Assembly: GCA_964418085.1 (NCBI GenBank)
Contig: CAYQKB010000005.1
Coordinates: 1-33,351 of the forward strand
Direction: 5' to 3'
DNA: 33,351 bases
Source: JBBTYG01 sp964418085
GTDB lineage: Bacteria; Patescibacteriota; Minisyncoccia; UBA6257; 2-01-FULL-56-20
Shown here: in pieces, positions 1 through 7,116 of the stretch
How the letters are laid out: the number at the start of each line of letters is the position of its first letter
Numbering within the stretch: the first letter of the stretch is position 1
Program-made: the position numbers and the translations under genes
Notes under the pieces: model-generated
Databases searched by the model: none
Told to the model about the DNA's origin: nothing
The model's input: only the letters and a program-made list of their open reading frames with translations

Positions 1-1710
1 CTCTGCTCCCCGCAGACCCAGACGATTGCTCGCGGCGGGACAGCAACCCTCACTTTGGTCGGTGGTTTCCCAGCCTCATATGACGTCTATTCTCCCGGAG
101 CAATACCATCATTCACTCATGTTATCGGGAACGGAGCGGCAGTGAGCTTTACCTATAGCCCTACATCGTCTGCTCCTTCGTATGCCGTTACCGTGAACAC
201 GGTGAGCGGGGGAGCGCATGGAACCATCACCGGGACGAGTGTGTGTACGGTGACGGTGGGAAATGTAGGCACTCCATCTATTACTGTTGTCTCGCCGAAT
301 GGAGGAGAGATGTGGGCTCAAGGTTCAACGCACACTATTACGTGGACGTCTGCGAACGTTTCAACAAACATTTCAATAGTTGCTCGATCAAGTCTAAATC
401 AAGATTGGACCATCGCGGCAAATATCCCGAATACGGGCAGTTATAATTGGACGATAGCGGGGCTCGCGAGCGGCTCCTATTCAATAAGAGTATTTCCCAT
501 AACTCTTGGAGCTGTTGGGGATATATCTGATGCGCCGTTCACGATTACGTTGGCGACGACAACCGCTCCGGCTCTCACCGTTACCGCCGATCCGGGACAA
601 GCTCCGTCCGACCAGCTCGTGATGGGCTCGACAGGGAATGAGCTTGCGCGGTTCAGATTTACCGAGACGGGGAATGTGGAGGATGTGAAGATTACGGATT
701 TGAATGTGTTCCAGGATGTTTCGTCTACGAATGGTATTGTTCCAAAATCATCATTCCAAAATTTGAGTTTGTATAATGGTGCGACGCTTGTTGGTACCAC
801 AGGCTCTGCGACTCAATCGGTAATTCAAACCGGATATATTTATCAGTTCCATTTCCCGACGCCTGTGACTATTCCACAAGCAAGTTCGCTTTCACTTGTG
901 CTCAAGGGCGATGTCGGTTCTTACCAATCTTCCAGCACTTCGGACAATTCTATTCACAGATTTAGAATTTGGGTTTCTCCTGACACCATAAATAACAGTC
1001 CGGCGAAAGCGGTTGTCGCGTTGGGTGCTACGTCGAATAGTTCTGCGAATGTGACGATAAACAATGCAAGTGGTTATCCAATGACCGTGCTTCGGAGCAA
1101 GCTTGATTTCGCCGCAACTCCGCTTGGGACGCTTGTCGGGCGGACAAAATCTTCAGCAGATAATTTGGCGCAACTGACATTTACCGCGAGCGCGGCGGGG
1201 GATGTTGCGGTGAATGGAATTGTTATTACTTTTAGCGGTACGGCGGTGCCTGCATCTTCGACCGCTTTTCTCGACAGTATAAAATTGATTGATAATAATA
1301 CTGGTTTGTCGGTCGGAATTCCCAGTCCTAATGTTTGTGGTGGGCCTTCCGGCGTATGTTCTAAAACCTTTTATTTTGGCTCCGGTTCATCGGGGCTTGC
1401 GATTGCTAGAGGCTTCTCGAGCGGGCTTACGTTAAGGATTGACTCTACGCAGACCGCGCTCGCACAAGCGAACGTTGCTCAAACTCTGTCTGCTACCATA
1501 AATGCAGTTGGAGACATCCGTTTCACTGACGCGCTTGACGGGGCGGCCGTAACAAACATTCCGCTCGCGGCGAAGTATGCCGTCCCGATAAATCTGAATT
1601 CTGTTTCATATTCCGTTGGCGCGTTTATGGATCACTCCTCATTTATGGCAAGCGTTTTGGAATTCTTGAAATCGTTTCTTTCTGGAGTTCAGGGGCAGGG
1701 GAATAGATAA
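1..1710 (+). CDS. Secreted/surface protein with Kre9/KNH-like domain, 5' end cut by window
   Basis: The reading frame is open from base 1, so the true start lies outside the window; 569 residues remain. A region beginning near residue 95 reads TPSITVVSPNGGEMWAQGS followed by THTITW, which is typical of the Ser/Thr-rich Kre9/KNH-like extracellular domain (established family feature). After it comes a long beta-rich Ser/Thr/Asn region (roughly residues 190-540) with segments such as GNELARFRFTETGNVEDVKI, a pattern common in large Patescibacteria surface proteins (from memory of the family). The C-terminus (LEFLKSFLSGVQGQGNR) is a short amphipathic tail and no transmembrane anchor is visible in this part. 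It is probably secreted or part of the cell surface, perhaps adhesive. A terminator follows 25 bases after the stop. The specific ligand or function is unknown. Confidence 0.75.
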   Translation, partial: LCSPQTQTIARGGTATLTLVGGFPASYDVYSPGAIPSFTHVIGNGAAVSFTYSPTSSAPSYAVTVNTVSGGAHGTITGTSVCTVTVGNVGTPSITVVSPNGGEMWAQGSTHTITWTSANVSTNISIVARSSLNQDWTIAANIPNTGSYNWTIAGLASGSYSIRVFPITLGAVGDISDAPFTITLATTTAPALTVTADPGQAPSDQLVMGSTGNELARFRFTETGNVEDVKITDLNVFQDVSSTNGIVPKSSFQNLSLYNGATLVGTTGSATQSVIQTGYIYQFHFPTPVTIPQASSLSLVLKGDVGSYQSSSTSDNSIHRFRIWVSPDTINNSPAKAVVALGATSNSSANVTINNASGYPMTVLRSKLDFAATPLGTLVGRTKSSADNLAQLTFTASAAGDVAVNGIVITFSGTAVPASSTAFLDSIKLIDNNTGLSVGIPSPNVCGGPSGVCSKTFYFGSGSSGLAIARGFSSGLTLRIDSTQTALAQANVAQTLSATINAVGDIRFTDALDGAAVTNIPLAAKYAVPINLNSVSYSVGAFMDHSSFMASVLEFLKSFLSGVQGQGNR

Positions 1711-1737
1711 TAGAAAATAGGTAATAGATAATAGAAA
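1703..1737. repeat. Heptamer array ATAGAWA, five units
   Basis: Five consecutive 7-base units in perfect register: ATAGATA, ATAGAAA, ATAGGTA, ATAGATA, ATAGAAA. It starts inside the stop codon of the upstream gene and runs into the A-tract of the terminator. It belongs to the same class as the arrays at 3434 and 23138. Confidence 0.8.
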
Positions 1738-1770
1738 AAATCCGCTGGGTGGGAACTCCGCGGATTTTTT
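1735..1770 (+). terminator. Rho-independent terminator after the surface protein gene
   Basis: Left arm AAAAAATCCGC (1735-1745) and right arm GCGGATTTTTT (1760-1770) are perfectly complementary around a 14-base loop, and the right arm ends in six T. The A-tract on the left could make it act in both directions. It separates the surface protein gene from rpiB. Confidence 0.8.
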
Positions 1771-1778
1771 GTTATACT
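1770..1778 (+). promoter_or_regulatory. Extended -10 promoter element upstream of rpiB
   Basis: TGTTATACT gives a TGn extension followed by the -10 hexamer TATACT (1773-1778). It lies directly after the terminator, as expected for a new transcription unit. No convincing -35 box is seen. Transcription would begin near 1785, leaving a ~40-base leader. A second, weaker -10-like TATTTT (1814-1819) sits six bases before the GTG start and would give a leaderless message. Confidence 0.5.
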
Positions 1779-1825
1779 AATCCTAGTGCGGTTATTATCT
1801 ATTATTTATTAAATATTTTAAACAC

Positions 1826-2284
1826 GTGCTTATCTATTTCGGCGCCGATCACAGGGGATTTGAACTCAAACAAAAGCTTGTGGATGTTTTGCGCAACCAA
1901 GGGTATGAGACTGCGGATTTTGGAGCGAAGACATACGAAAAAGGCGACGACTATGCCCAGTATGCCGCTCTGGTTGGGAAAAAGGTAAGTCTTGAATCGG
2001 AACGCTCGAGGGGAGTATTGATTTGCGGCTCGGGTGCGGGTGTTGATATCGTTGCCAATAAATTTCCAAACGTGCGCTCGGTGCTCGGGCTCTCGCCGGA
2101 CCAAGTGTATGCGGCGCGGAAAGACGACGATGTGAATGTTCTCTCTATCGCCGCGGACTTCACGAATGAGGAGAGCGCGAAAAAGATGCTCGAAATTTTT
2201 ATGGCGACGGTGTTTTCCGGAGAGGAGAGATATAAGAGAAGGTTGGATGAAATTTCTGAAATTGAGCGGAAAAATAGTGATTAG
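1826..2284 (+). CDS. rpiB: Ribose-5-phosphate isomerase B (RpiB/LacA/LacB family)
   Basis: RpiB interconverts ribose 5-phosphate and ribulose 5-phosphate in the cytoplasm (non-oxidative pentose phosphate pathway). The 152-residue length is normal for the family. Visible motifs: GADHRG at residues 6-11, and the active-site loop LICGSGAGVDIVANK with the proton-transfer cysteine at residue 67. In E. coli RpiB a histidine in the ARxHNDANVL motif is thought to open the sugar ring. Here that segment reads ARKDDDVNVL, so Asp100 replaces the His and Asp101 the following Asn. The start is GTG, chosen because the protein begins directly with the first beta strand (LIYFGADHRG). No ribosome binding site is visible. 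Neighbours (epimerase, transketolase halves) support a pentose phosphate role, although the His loss leaves substrate specificity less certain. Confidence 0.88.
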   Translation: MLIYFGADHRGFELKQKLVDVLRNQGYETADFGAKTYEKGDDYAQYAALVGKKVSLESERSRGVLICGSGAGVDIVANKFPNVRSVLGLSPDQVYAARKDDDVNVLSIAADFTNEESAKKMLEIFMATVFSGEERYKRRLDEISEIERKNSD

Positions 2285-2295
2285 GGGGATTTTTC

Positions 2296-2365
2296 TGTCA
2301 TCCCCGTGAAAGCGGGGATCCAGGTTATAGAGAAGATGGATTCCCGCCTACGCGGGAATGACAGA
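2296..2365. repeat. Composite ATTCCCGC-type repeat, 70 bp (copy 1)
   Basis: Two head-to-head hairpin units. The left unit (2296-2322) begins TGTCATCCCCG and ends CGGGGATCCA. The right unit (2339-2365) begins TGGATTCCCGC and ends GCGGGAATGACA. They are separated by 16 bases, and the two units are inverted copies of each other. The whole 70 bp is identical to 7021-7090. Confidence 0.9.
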
Positions 2366-2413
2366 GGGAGCAGAAGGCTTGATAGAGGGGCGTGAGAATG
2401 ACAGAAAGTAGCT

Positions 2414-2704
2414 ATGCATAAGCACTATTGCGTTTATATTTTAGCTAGTAAAAAGAATGGTACTTTATATACTGGAGTTACAAATGATTTGATGCGGAGA
2501 GTGTACGAGCATAAAAATAATCTCGTTGACGGATTTACTAAAAAATATAACGTCCATCTTCTTGTGTATCATGAATCAACAGAAAATGTGCAGGCAGCAT
2601 TGCAAAGAGAGAAAGCTATAAAGAAATGGAGTAGAAAATGGAAATTGGCATTGATTGAGAAAGAAAATCCTTTATGGAAAGATTTATATGATGAATTGTT
2701 ATAA
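2414..2704 (+). CDS. GIY-YIG single-domain endonuclease-like protein (YhbQ/UPF0213-like)
   Basis: A 96-residue protein consisting of one GIY-YIG nuclease module. The GIY equivalent is VYI (residues 7-9), the YIG equivalent is YTG (19-21), the conserved arginine follows at 28-29 (NDLMRRVYEHK), and the metal-binding glutamate is Glu66 in QREKAIKKW. The family cuts DNA using one divalent metal; the role of these small stand-alone members is poorly known. The gene is richer in A+T and lysine codons than its neighbours. ATTCCCGC repeats lie on both sides (ending 49 bases upstream and starting 9 bases downstream), suggesting a nuclease-repeat cassette that may have been acquired. Start ATG 2414 has no ribosome binding site. 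The family call is firm; the function is not. Confidence 0.85.
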   Translation: MHKHYCVYILASKKNGTLYTGVTNDLMRRVYEHKNNLVDGFTKKYNVHLLVYHESTENVQAALQREKAIKKWSRKWKLALIEKENPLWKDLYDELL

Positions 2705-2709
2705 TTATA

Positions 2710-2741
<32 letters not shown>

Positions 2742-2752
2742 AAGAGACGTAC

Positions 2753-2780
2753 CTAACTCCTAATCACTAACTCCTAACTA
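2753..2780. repeat. Heptamer array CTAACTC/CTAATCA immediately before rpe
   Basis: Four exact 7-base units: CTAACTC, CTAATCA, CTAACTC, CTAACTA. They are followed by CT and then the ATG of rpe. The same heptamers and the same CT-ATG junction occur before the transketolase C-subunit (5998-6020). Confidence 0.85.
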
Positions 2781-2782
2781 CT

Positions 2783-3430
2783 ATGAACATCATTCCCGGT
2801 TTTAATTGTCTCGATGAAGAATCTCTGGGTGAGTGGCTCGCGAAGGCGGGAGCATTTTTGCCGCCGGGCACGTGGATACACCTCGATGTTTCGGACGGGA
2901 TTTTTACATTTACGAAAACGTGGAATGATCCGGCTTCTTGGCAAAAACTTGCCGGGCAATATGGATTCAATCTCGAAGTGCATTTGATGGTTGAGCATCC
3001 GGAGAATGTGGTACGTGCGTGGCTTGAGGCGGGAGCGAAGAGAGTAATCGTGCATATCGAAGCCGTTACAGTGGAGACTCTGCGAGGCATTACCGAGCTT
3101 TGCGAACAATATAAAGTTGATGCTTCGCTCTCCTCGAATCCCGAAACGCCGATTGAGAGTTTCCGGCCGTACATTCATGCGGTGGCATATTTCCAGGTGC
3201 TCGCGGTAAATCCGGGGTTATCCGGGCAGCGGTTTTTGACGACGATGCTCGAGAAGGTAAAACTTTTACGCTCGCTTCGGCCATATGCTAAAATAGAGGT
3301 AGACGGCGGGATGAATCCGGAGACGGCGGCGCTTTGTCGGGATGCTGGAGCAGATTTCGTTGTCGCTACTTCATATATCTTTTGGGGAAGCGACCCCAAA
3401 GCCGCGTGGGAGGAGTTAAATGCAATTTAG
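2783..3430 (+). CDS. rpe: Ribulose-phosphate 3-epimerase family protein
   Basis: Predicted to interconvert ribulose 5-phosphate and xylulose 5-phosphate in the cytoplasm, supplying transketolase. It is a 215-residue TIM barrel of family length. Expected elements in order: HLDVSDG with the first catalytic Asp (family consensus HxDxMDG; here Met is Ser), LEVHLMVEHPE with the metal-site His, VNPGLSGQRF in place of the usual PGFGGQ loop, and KIEVDGGMN with the second catalytic Asp. The segment after the first motif (IFTFTKTWNDP) differs from the usual FVPNITxGP, so this is a divergent member. ATG 2783 follows a heptamer array by two bases. A different pentulose or hexulose phosphate substrate cannot be excluded, but the neighbouring rpiB and transketolase genes favour Rpe. 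Confidence 0.82.
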   Translation: MNIIPGFNCLDEESLGEWLAKAGAFLPPGTWIHLDVSDGIFTFTKTWNDPASWQKLAGQYGFNLEVHLMVEHPENVVRAWLEAGAKRVIVHIEAVTVETLRGITELCEQYKVDASLSSNPETPIESFRPYIHAVAYFQVLAVNPGLSGQRFLTTMLEKVKLLRSLRPYAKIEVDGGMNPETAALCRDAGADFVVATSYIFWGSDPKAAWEELNAI

Positions 3431-3433
3431 AAA

Positions 3434-3461
3434 ATAGATAATAGTAAATAGAAAATAGAAA
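3434..3461. repeat. Heptamer array ATAGAWA, four units
   Basis: ATAGATA, ATAGTAA, ATAGAAA, ATAGAAA in exact 7-base register, just after the rpe stop and 10 bases before the next start codon. Confidence 0.8.
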
Positions 3462-3471
3462 TTTTAAAACT

Positions 3472-3762
3472 ATGAACTGGAAAAAGTGGCCGTATTGGGT
3501 GAGGGGAGGGGTTGTCGGTGTTTTATTTGCTGTCTTTCTCGTTGGAGGTTTTCATTATTGCCCCTCGGTCGGCGTTGATGGCAAAACAAATTTCCAATGC
3601 CTTTTGTGGGCAATCCCGTTATCTATTGGAGAATTTATTTTTTACGGTCTTTTCGACTTCCCACTTCCATTATTTCTTTTTGTGGAAATAATAATTTGGT
3701 TTATCCTTTTCGCGCTTCTTGGTTGGCTTTACGGCAAAATTAAAAATCGAAAAAAGATATAA
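3472..3762 (+). CDS. Small membrane protein, paralogue of the protein at 5672
   Basis: A 96-residue protein of unknown function with an N-terminal KKWPYWVRGGV segment, hydrophobic stretches at about residues 13-28, 42-58 and 65-86 (likely three membrane segments), and a positively charged C-terminus (GWLYGKIKNRKKI). Two cysteines lie in or next to the hydrophobic part (CPSV and QCLL). The first 14 residues are identical to the protein at 5672 and the last 13 match it with one change, while the middle is unrelated. The positive-inside pattern suggests a cytoplasmic C-terminus. It is followed within 6 bases by an ATTCCCGC repeat, as is the paralogue. Similar short WPYW-type membrane proteins are frequent in Patescibacteria (from memory). 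Confidence 0.72.
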   Translation: MNWKKWPYWVRGGVVGVLFAVFLVGGFHYCPSVGVDGKTNFQCLLWAIPLSIGEFIFYGLFDFPLPLFLFVEIIIWFILFALLGWLYGKIKNRKKI

Positions 3763-3767
3763 TTAAC

Positions 3768-3796
3768 TGGATTCCCGCCTACGCGGGAATGACAGA
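3768..3796. repeat. ATTCCCGC-type hairpin repeat, single unit (copy 3)
   Basis: TGGATTCCCGC, CTAC, GCGGGAATGACAGA. It sits between a small membrane protein gene and the transketolase N-subunit, and its last base abuts the first possible ATG of the transketolase gene. Confidence 0.88.
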
Positions 3797-4657
3797 ATGA
3801 AGACTATGCACGAAATCACCGAGAAAAAAATTGTGGCACTTGAGGAGATGGCGAATACGTTGCGGCAAGATGTGATTCGCATGGTTGCGGGCGCCGGATC
3901 GGGGCATATCGGCGGACCGCTGGGGATGGCCGATATTTTTGCGGCAATGTATTTTTATATTTTAAATCACGATCCCAAGAATCCTGCGTGGGCGGACAGG
4001 GATAGACTGGTGCTTTCAAATGGTCACATTTGCCCGGTGCTCTATGCCGCGCTCGCGCACTCTGGATATTTTCCGGTTTCTGAACTTGCGACACTTCGCA
4101 AACTTGGCACTCGGCTTCAGGGGCATCCACATCGCGGTGCCTGCCCGGGAGTAGAGACTACATCGGGGCCGCTTGGTTCGGGTATTTCGCAGGCGGCTGG
4201 CATGGCGCTTGCAGCGCGGCTCGATAAAAAGAAGCATCGCATCTATTGCCTTACCTCCGACGGCGAGCATCAGGAAGGGAATACGTGGGAGGCGATCATG
4301 TTTGCGGCGAAAAATAAACTGAGCAACCTCACGGTTTTTGTAGATAGGAATAATATTCAGATTGACGGAAATACCGAGGACATCATGCCGCTTGATCCGT
4401 TTCGGGCGAAGTATGAGTCATTCAATTGGCACGTCATAGAGATAAACGGACATGATTTTTATCAAATTATTTCCGCCGCCGCAGAGGCGCTTGCTATTCA
4501 TGAGCGGCCGACGGTGATCATTGCTCACACGATTCCCGGAAAAGGTGTAAGCTTTATGGAGAACGATTATATGTGGCATTCGAAGACGTTTAAGCCGGGG
4601 GAGGCGACTGCGGCGATTGCGGAACTTAAAACGTACGGAAGAAAATTACAAAAATAA
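3797..4657 (+). CDS. Transketolase, N-terminal (TPP-binding) subunit
   Basis: One half of a split transketolase, which moves two-carbon units between sugar phosphates using thiamine diphosphate and a divalent metal. The 286-residue length matches N-terminal subunits. Visible: SGHIGGPLGMADI (35-47), LSNGHICPVLYA (73-84), GHPHRG (109-114), TSGPLGSGISQAAGMA (122-137), and the TPP/metal motif TSDGEHQEGNTWEA with DRNNIQIDG some 25 residues later. The usual GDGE motif reads SDGE here, with Ser in place of the first Gly (residue 154). The partner is encoded at 6021, separated by two membrane-protein genes. ATG 3797 directly touches an ATTCCCGC repeat; ATG 3806 (MHEITEKK) is an alternative start. Confidence 0.92.
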   Translation: MKTMHEITEKKIVALEEMANTLRQDVIRMVAGAGSGHIGGPLGMADIFAAMYFYILNHDPKNPAWADRDRLVLSNGHICPVLYAALAHSGYFPVSELATLRKLGTRLQGHPHRGACPGVETTSGPLGSGISQAAGMALAARLDKKKHRIYCLTSDGEHQEGNTWEAIMFAAKNKLSNLTVFVDRNNIQIDGNTEDIMPLDPFRAKYESFNWHVIEINGHDFYQIISAAAEALAIHERPTVIIAHTIPGKGVSFMENDYMWHSKTFKPGEATAAIAELKTYGRKLQK

Positions 4658-4666
4658 TAACACACT

Positions 4667-5629
4667 ATGGACCAGCCAATAAAAAGTTCACCGCGAGATG
4701 TGTTTATGTATTTGTTCGCGACGATCGCGCTCTATTTTTCGGCGTGGAGCGTGATTAACTTGCTGCTTCAATATATCAGTACCGCATTTCCCGATCCGTT
4801 AAATGTCGGTTACGATGCAGCGGGCTCTGTCCGCTGGAGCATGGCGCTCCTCATTATTATTTTTCCCGCGTATTTGTGGGTTTCGCGATTTTTGCATCGC
4901 GATCTTGTGGCGAGCCCGGAGAAAGGGGAGATTCGCATCCGGCGGTGGTTACTTTATCTCACGCTGTTCCTTGCTGCGCTCCTCATTATCGGCGACCTCG
5001 TTGCTCTTATTAATAATTTCTTGAATGGTGAACTCACGATGCGATTTTTCCTCAAAGTTATTGCGGTGCTTGCAGTTGCCGGTGGAATTTTCTGGTATTA
5101 TCTCTACGATTTGCGTGCAAAGGCGGTTGCTTTCGGCGCCGCTGCGCGGCTTTTCGTACGCGCTGTGGTTGCTGCGGTTATTATAATAATTGTAGCCGGA
5201 TTTTTTATCGCCGGGTCTCCATTCAGGCAGCGGCTGGTTCGGTTTGACGATCAGAAAGTTGCTGACCTTCAAAATATTCAGTATCAAATTGTAAATCAGT
5301 ATTGGATGCAAAAAGGAACATTGCCAAAGACGCTTGACGATCTTCGCGACAGCATCTCCGGATATGCGCCACCGTTTGATCCGCAGAGCGGTACGGCATA
5401 TGAATATCGTTCTACCGGAATGCTTACTTTCGAACTTTGCGCGCAGTTCAATGTTTCTTCGGTTGAAAATAAAAACTTGGGAATTTCTCGGCCGATGGCT
5501 CCATACGGAGTTCCGGGCAGTATGGACACATGGAGTCATGGCGTAGGCAGGCAGTGCTTTCCTCGGACGATTGATCCGCAGATTTATAAGCCACAGACGG
5601 TTCCGACGAAGCCGATTCCGGTACGTTAA
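4667..5629 (+). CDS. DUF5671-type membrane protein with pilin-like C-terminal region
   Basis: A 320-residue protein. Five hydrophobic segments are visible, at about residues 14-37, 57-77, 90-114, 123-147 and 160-184. The N-terminus (SPRDVFMYLFATIALYFSAW and FPDPLN) matches what I know as DUF5671, common in Parcubacteria. After the last membrane segment comes a soluble domain of about 130 residues beginning RLVRFDDQKVADLQNIQYQI with LPKTLDDL, resembling the extracellular part of type IV pilin/pseudopilin-like proteins; this would lie outside the membrane. It starts 9 bases after the transketolase N-subunit and probably shares its transcript. Function unknown. Its position between the two transketolase halves is odd. 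Confidence 0.75.
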   Translation: MDQPIKSSPRDVFMYLFATIALYFSAWSVINLLLQYISTAFPDPLNVGYDAAGSVRWSMALLIIIFPAYLWVSRFLHRDLVASPEKGEIRIRRWLLYLTLFLAALLIIGDLVALINNFLNGELTMRFFLKVIAVLAVAGGIFWYYLYDLRAKAVAFGAAARLFVRAVVAAVIIIIVAGFFIAGSPFRQRLVRFDDQKVADLQNIQYQIVNQYWMQKGTLPKTLDDLRDSISGYAPPFDPQSGTAYEYRSTGMLTFELCAQFNVSSVENKNLGISRPMAPYGVPGSMDTWSHGVGRQCFPRTIDPQIYKPQTVPTKPIPVR

Positions 5630-5643
5630 AAAAATAAAAAGGA

Positions 5644-5671
5644 GTTAGTTAAATAGAGTATAATAAATAGA
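5644..5671. repeat. Heptamer-phased leader carrying the -10 box of the small membrane protein gene
   Basis: Four 7-base blocks precede the ATG without remainder: GTTAGTT, AAATAGA, GTATAAT, AAATAGA. The second and fourth are identical and the third contains TATAAT. The units are more degenerate than in other arrays, so this is a weaker member. Confidence 0.5.
5659..5664 (+). promoter_or_regulatory. -10 box TATAAT with leaderless spacing before 5672
   Basis: A consensus TATAAT hexamer ends seven bases before the ATG at 5672, so initiation at the usual distance would begin at or next to the A of ATG. No clear -35 box is seen. Confidence 0.55.
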
Positions 5672-5956
5672 ATGAATTGGAAAAAGTGGCCGTATTGGGT
5701 GAGGGGAGGAGTTATATTTTCCATGGTAGGGACAACAGGGGCGCTTTTAACTAATTTTGAATCAGATTTTTTTATGTTGCCCGTATTCCCTTTTATACTA
5801 AATGTTGGTTTGTTTATTTCTGATAAGTCTCCCAGCAGTGACGATTTATTGCGCGAAAACTTTGTTTTAACTATAGATGTATTGATTGGATATTTTATTA
5901 TCGGATCAATACTTGGTTGGCTTTACGGCAAAATCAAAAGCAGAAAAAAGATATAA
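5672..5956 (+). CDS. Small membrane protein, paralogue of the protein at 3472
   Basis: A 94-residue protein with the same first 14 residues as the protein at 3472 and a nearly identical end (GWLYGKIKSRKKI), but an unrelated middle (about residues 15-78) with its own hydrophobic segments around 15-27, 33-50 and 66-83. At the DNA level about 40 bases after the start and about 50 bases around the stop are close to identical between the copies, continuing into the ATTCCCGC repeat. This looks like duplication followed by replacement or fast divergence of the centre. Function unknown. The ATG is chosen because the -10 box ends seven bases before it. Confidence 0.72.
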   Translation: MNWKKWPYWVRGGVIFSMVGTTGALLTNFESDFFMLPVFPFILNVGLFISDKSPSSDDLLRENFVLTIDVLIGYFIIGSILGWLYGKIKSRKKI

Positions 5957-5962
5957 TTAACC

Positions 5963-5991
5963 TGGATTCCCGCCTGCGCGGGAATGACAGA
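5963..5991. repeat. ATTCCCGC-type hairpin repeat, single unit (copy 4)
   Basis: TGGATTCCCGC, CTGC, GCGGGAATGACAGA. It lies 6 bases after the small membrane protein stop codon, in the same relative place as copy 3 has after the paralogue. Confidence 0.88.
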
Positions 5992-5997
5992 AAAGAA

Positions 5998-6018
5998 CTG
6001 ATCACTAAACCCTAATCA
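5998..6018. repeat. Heptamer array CTAATCA-type before the transketolase C-subunit
   Basis: CTGATCA, CTAAACC, CTAATCA, then CT and the ATG of the next gene. It has the same unit family and junction as 2753-2782. Confidence 0.75.
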
Positions 6019-6020
6019 CT

Positions 6021-7010
6021 ATGTTGAATCCCGAAGCACATTTATCGGAAAAAATATTTGAGGATGGCATTGAGCAGAAGCCGACGCGGGACGGGTATGG
6101 CTCGGGGTTGGTTTTGGCCGGAGAGGAAAATAAAGATGTGGTGGCGCTCTGCGCGGATTTGGTGGAGTCCACTCGCGTGGAGCAGTTCGCGAAAAAATTT
6201 CCGGAACGGTTTTTCGAGATAGGAGTTGCGGAACAGAATTTGGCGACCGTGGCGGCGGGTCTCGGCGTGTCCGGGAAAATTCCTTACATTTCTTCGTATG
6301 CGACGTTTTCTCCGGGGCGAAATTGGGAGCAGATCCGGACGACGATCGCGTACAACGATTCGAATGTGAAGATTGCCGGGCATCATGCGGGAATTTCGGT
6401 GGGGCCGGACGGCGCAACACACCAGGCGACGGAGGACATCGCCATCATGCGGGCGCTCCCAAGAATGAAAGTATTTGTGCCGTGCGACGCGATTGAGGCG
6501 CGGAAGGCGACTGTGGCCTCGGCGCATATTTGGGGGCCGGTGTATCTCCGGTTCGCGCGCGAGAAGACGCCTGTGTTTACCACGGATCTTACGCCCTATA
6601 CGCCCGGGAAGGCGGAAATTTTTTGGGAATCAAAGAAGCCGTCGGTTTTAATAATCGGTTGCGGTGGGGTTTTGTATAACGCGCTTTGCGCAGCGAAGGA
6701 ACTAGAAAAAGAAAAGATTGGAACGATTGTTTTGAACTCGCATACGATAAAGCCAATTGATGAAAAGAAAATCGTGGAGCTTGCGAAAAAAACCGGGGCG
6801 ATTGTGACGGTGGAAGAGCATCAGATACAAGGCGGTCTCGGCGGAGCTGTGGCCGAAGTCCTTGCGAAGCATTTCCCGGTGCCAATGGAATTTATCGGCA
6901 TGCAGGATACGTTTGGCGAGTCGGGTGCGCCAGCAGAGCTTATTCAAAAATATGGCTTGGGAGTGAAGGATATTGTGCATGCGGTGAGGAAAGTGATTAA
7001 GAGAAAATGA
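6021..7010 (+). CDS. Transketolase, C-terminal subunit
   Basis: The partner half of the transketolase encoded at 3797. The 329-residue length fits C-terminal subunits (pyrimidine-binding domain plus C-terminal domain). Visible: VVALCADLVEST (40-51); FEIGVAEQNLATVAAGLG with the glutamate that activates TPP at residue 71; SSYATFSPGRNWEQIR; and HHAGISVGPDGATHQATEDI, whose histidines face the sugar phosphate in characterised transketolases. The last domain (about residues 195-329) contains the typical TVEEHQIQGGLGGAVAE stretch. It starts two bases after a CTAATCA-type heptamer array. The active enzyme would need both subunits although the genes are 1.36 kb apart. Confidence 0.92.
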   Translation: MLNPEAHLSEKIFEDGIEQKPTRDGYGSGLVLAGEENKDVVALCADLVESTRVEQFAKKFPERFFEIGVAEQNLATVAAGLGVSGKIPYISSYATFSPGRNWEQIRTTIAYNDSNVKIAGHHAGISVGPDGATHQATEDIAIMRALPRMKVFVPCDAIEARKATVASAHIWGPVYLRFAREKTPVFTTDLTPYTPGKAEIFWESKKPSVLIIGCGGVLYNALCAAKELEKEKIGTIVLNSHTIKPIDEKKIVELAKKTGAIVTVEEHQIQGGLGGAVAEVLAKHFPVPMEFIGMQDTFGESGAPAELIQKYGLGVKDIVHAVRKVIKRK

Positions 7011-7020
7011 CATTTCTTAA

Positions 7021-7090
7021 TGTCATCCCCGTGAAAGCGGGGATCCAGGTTATAGAGAAGATGGATTCCCGCCTACGCGGGAATGACAGA
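7021..7090. repeat. Composite ATTCCCGC-type repeat, 70 bp (copy 5)
   Basis: Identical over all 70 bases to 2296-2365, with two inverted hairpin units and a 16-base spacer. It starts 11 bases after the transketolase C-subunit stop codon. Confidence 0.9.
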
Positions 7091-7116
7091 AATTACGAAC
7101 TCTAAATCAAATTACC

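Noticed and set aside
4949..5539. 196-aa open frame on the minus strand
   Set aside because: It is antisense to the DUF5671 gene, has Arg/Asn/His-rich composition without domain signature and no promoter; a shadow of the plus-strand gene.
6961..7010. TGA recoding (glycine) as in Gracilibacteria
   Set aside because: TGA closes several full-length conserved proteins at the expected position, and no in-frame TGA is needed to complete any gene.
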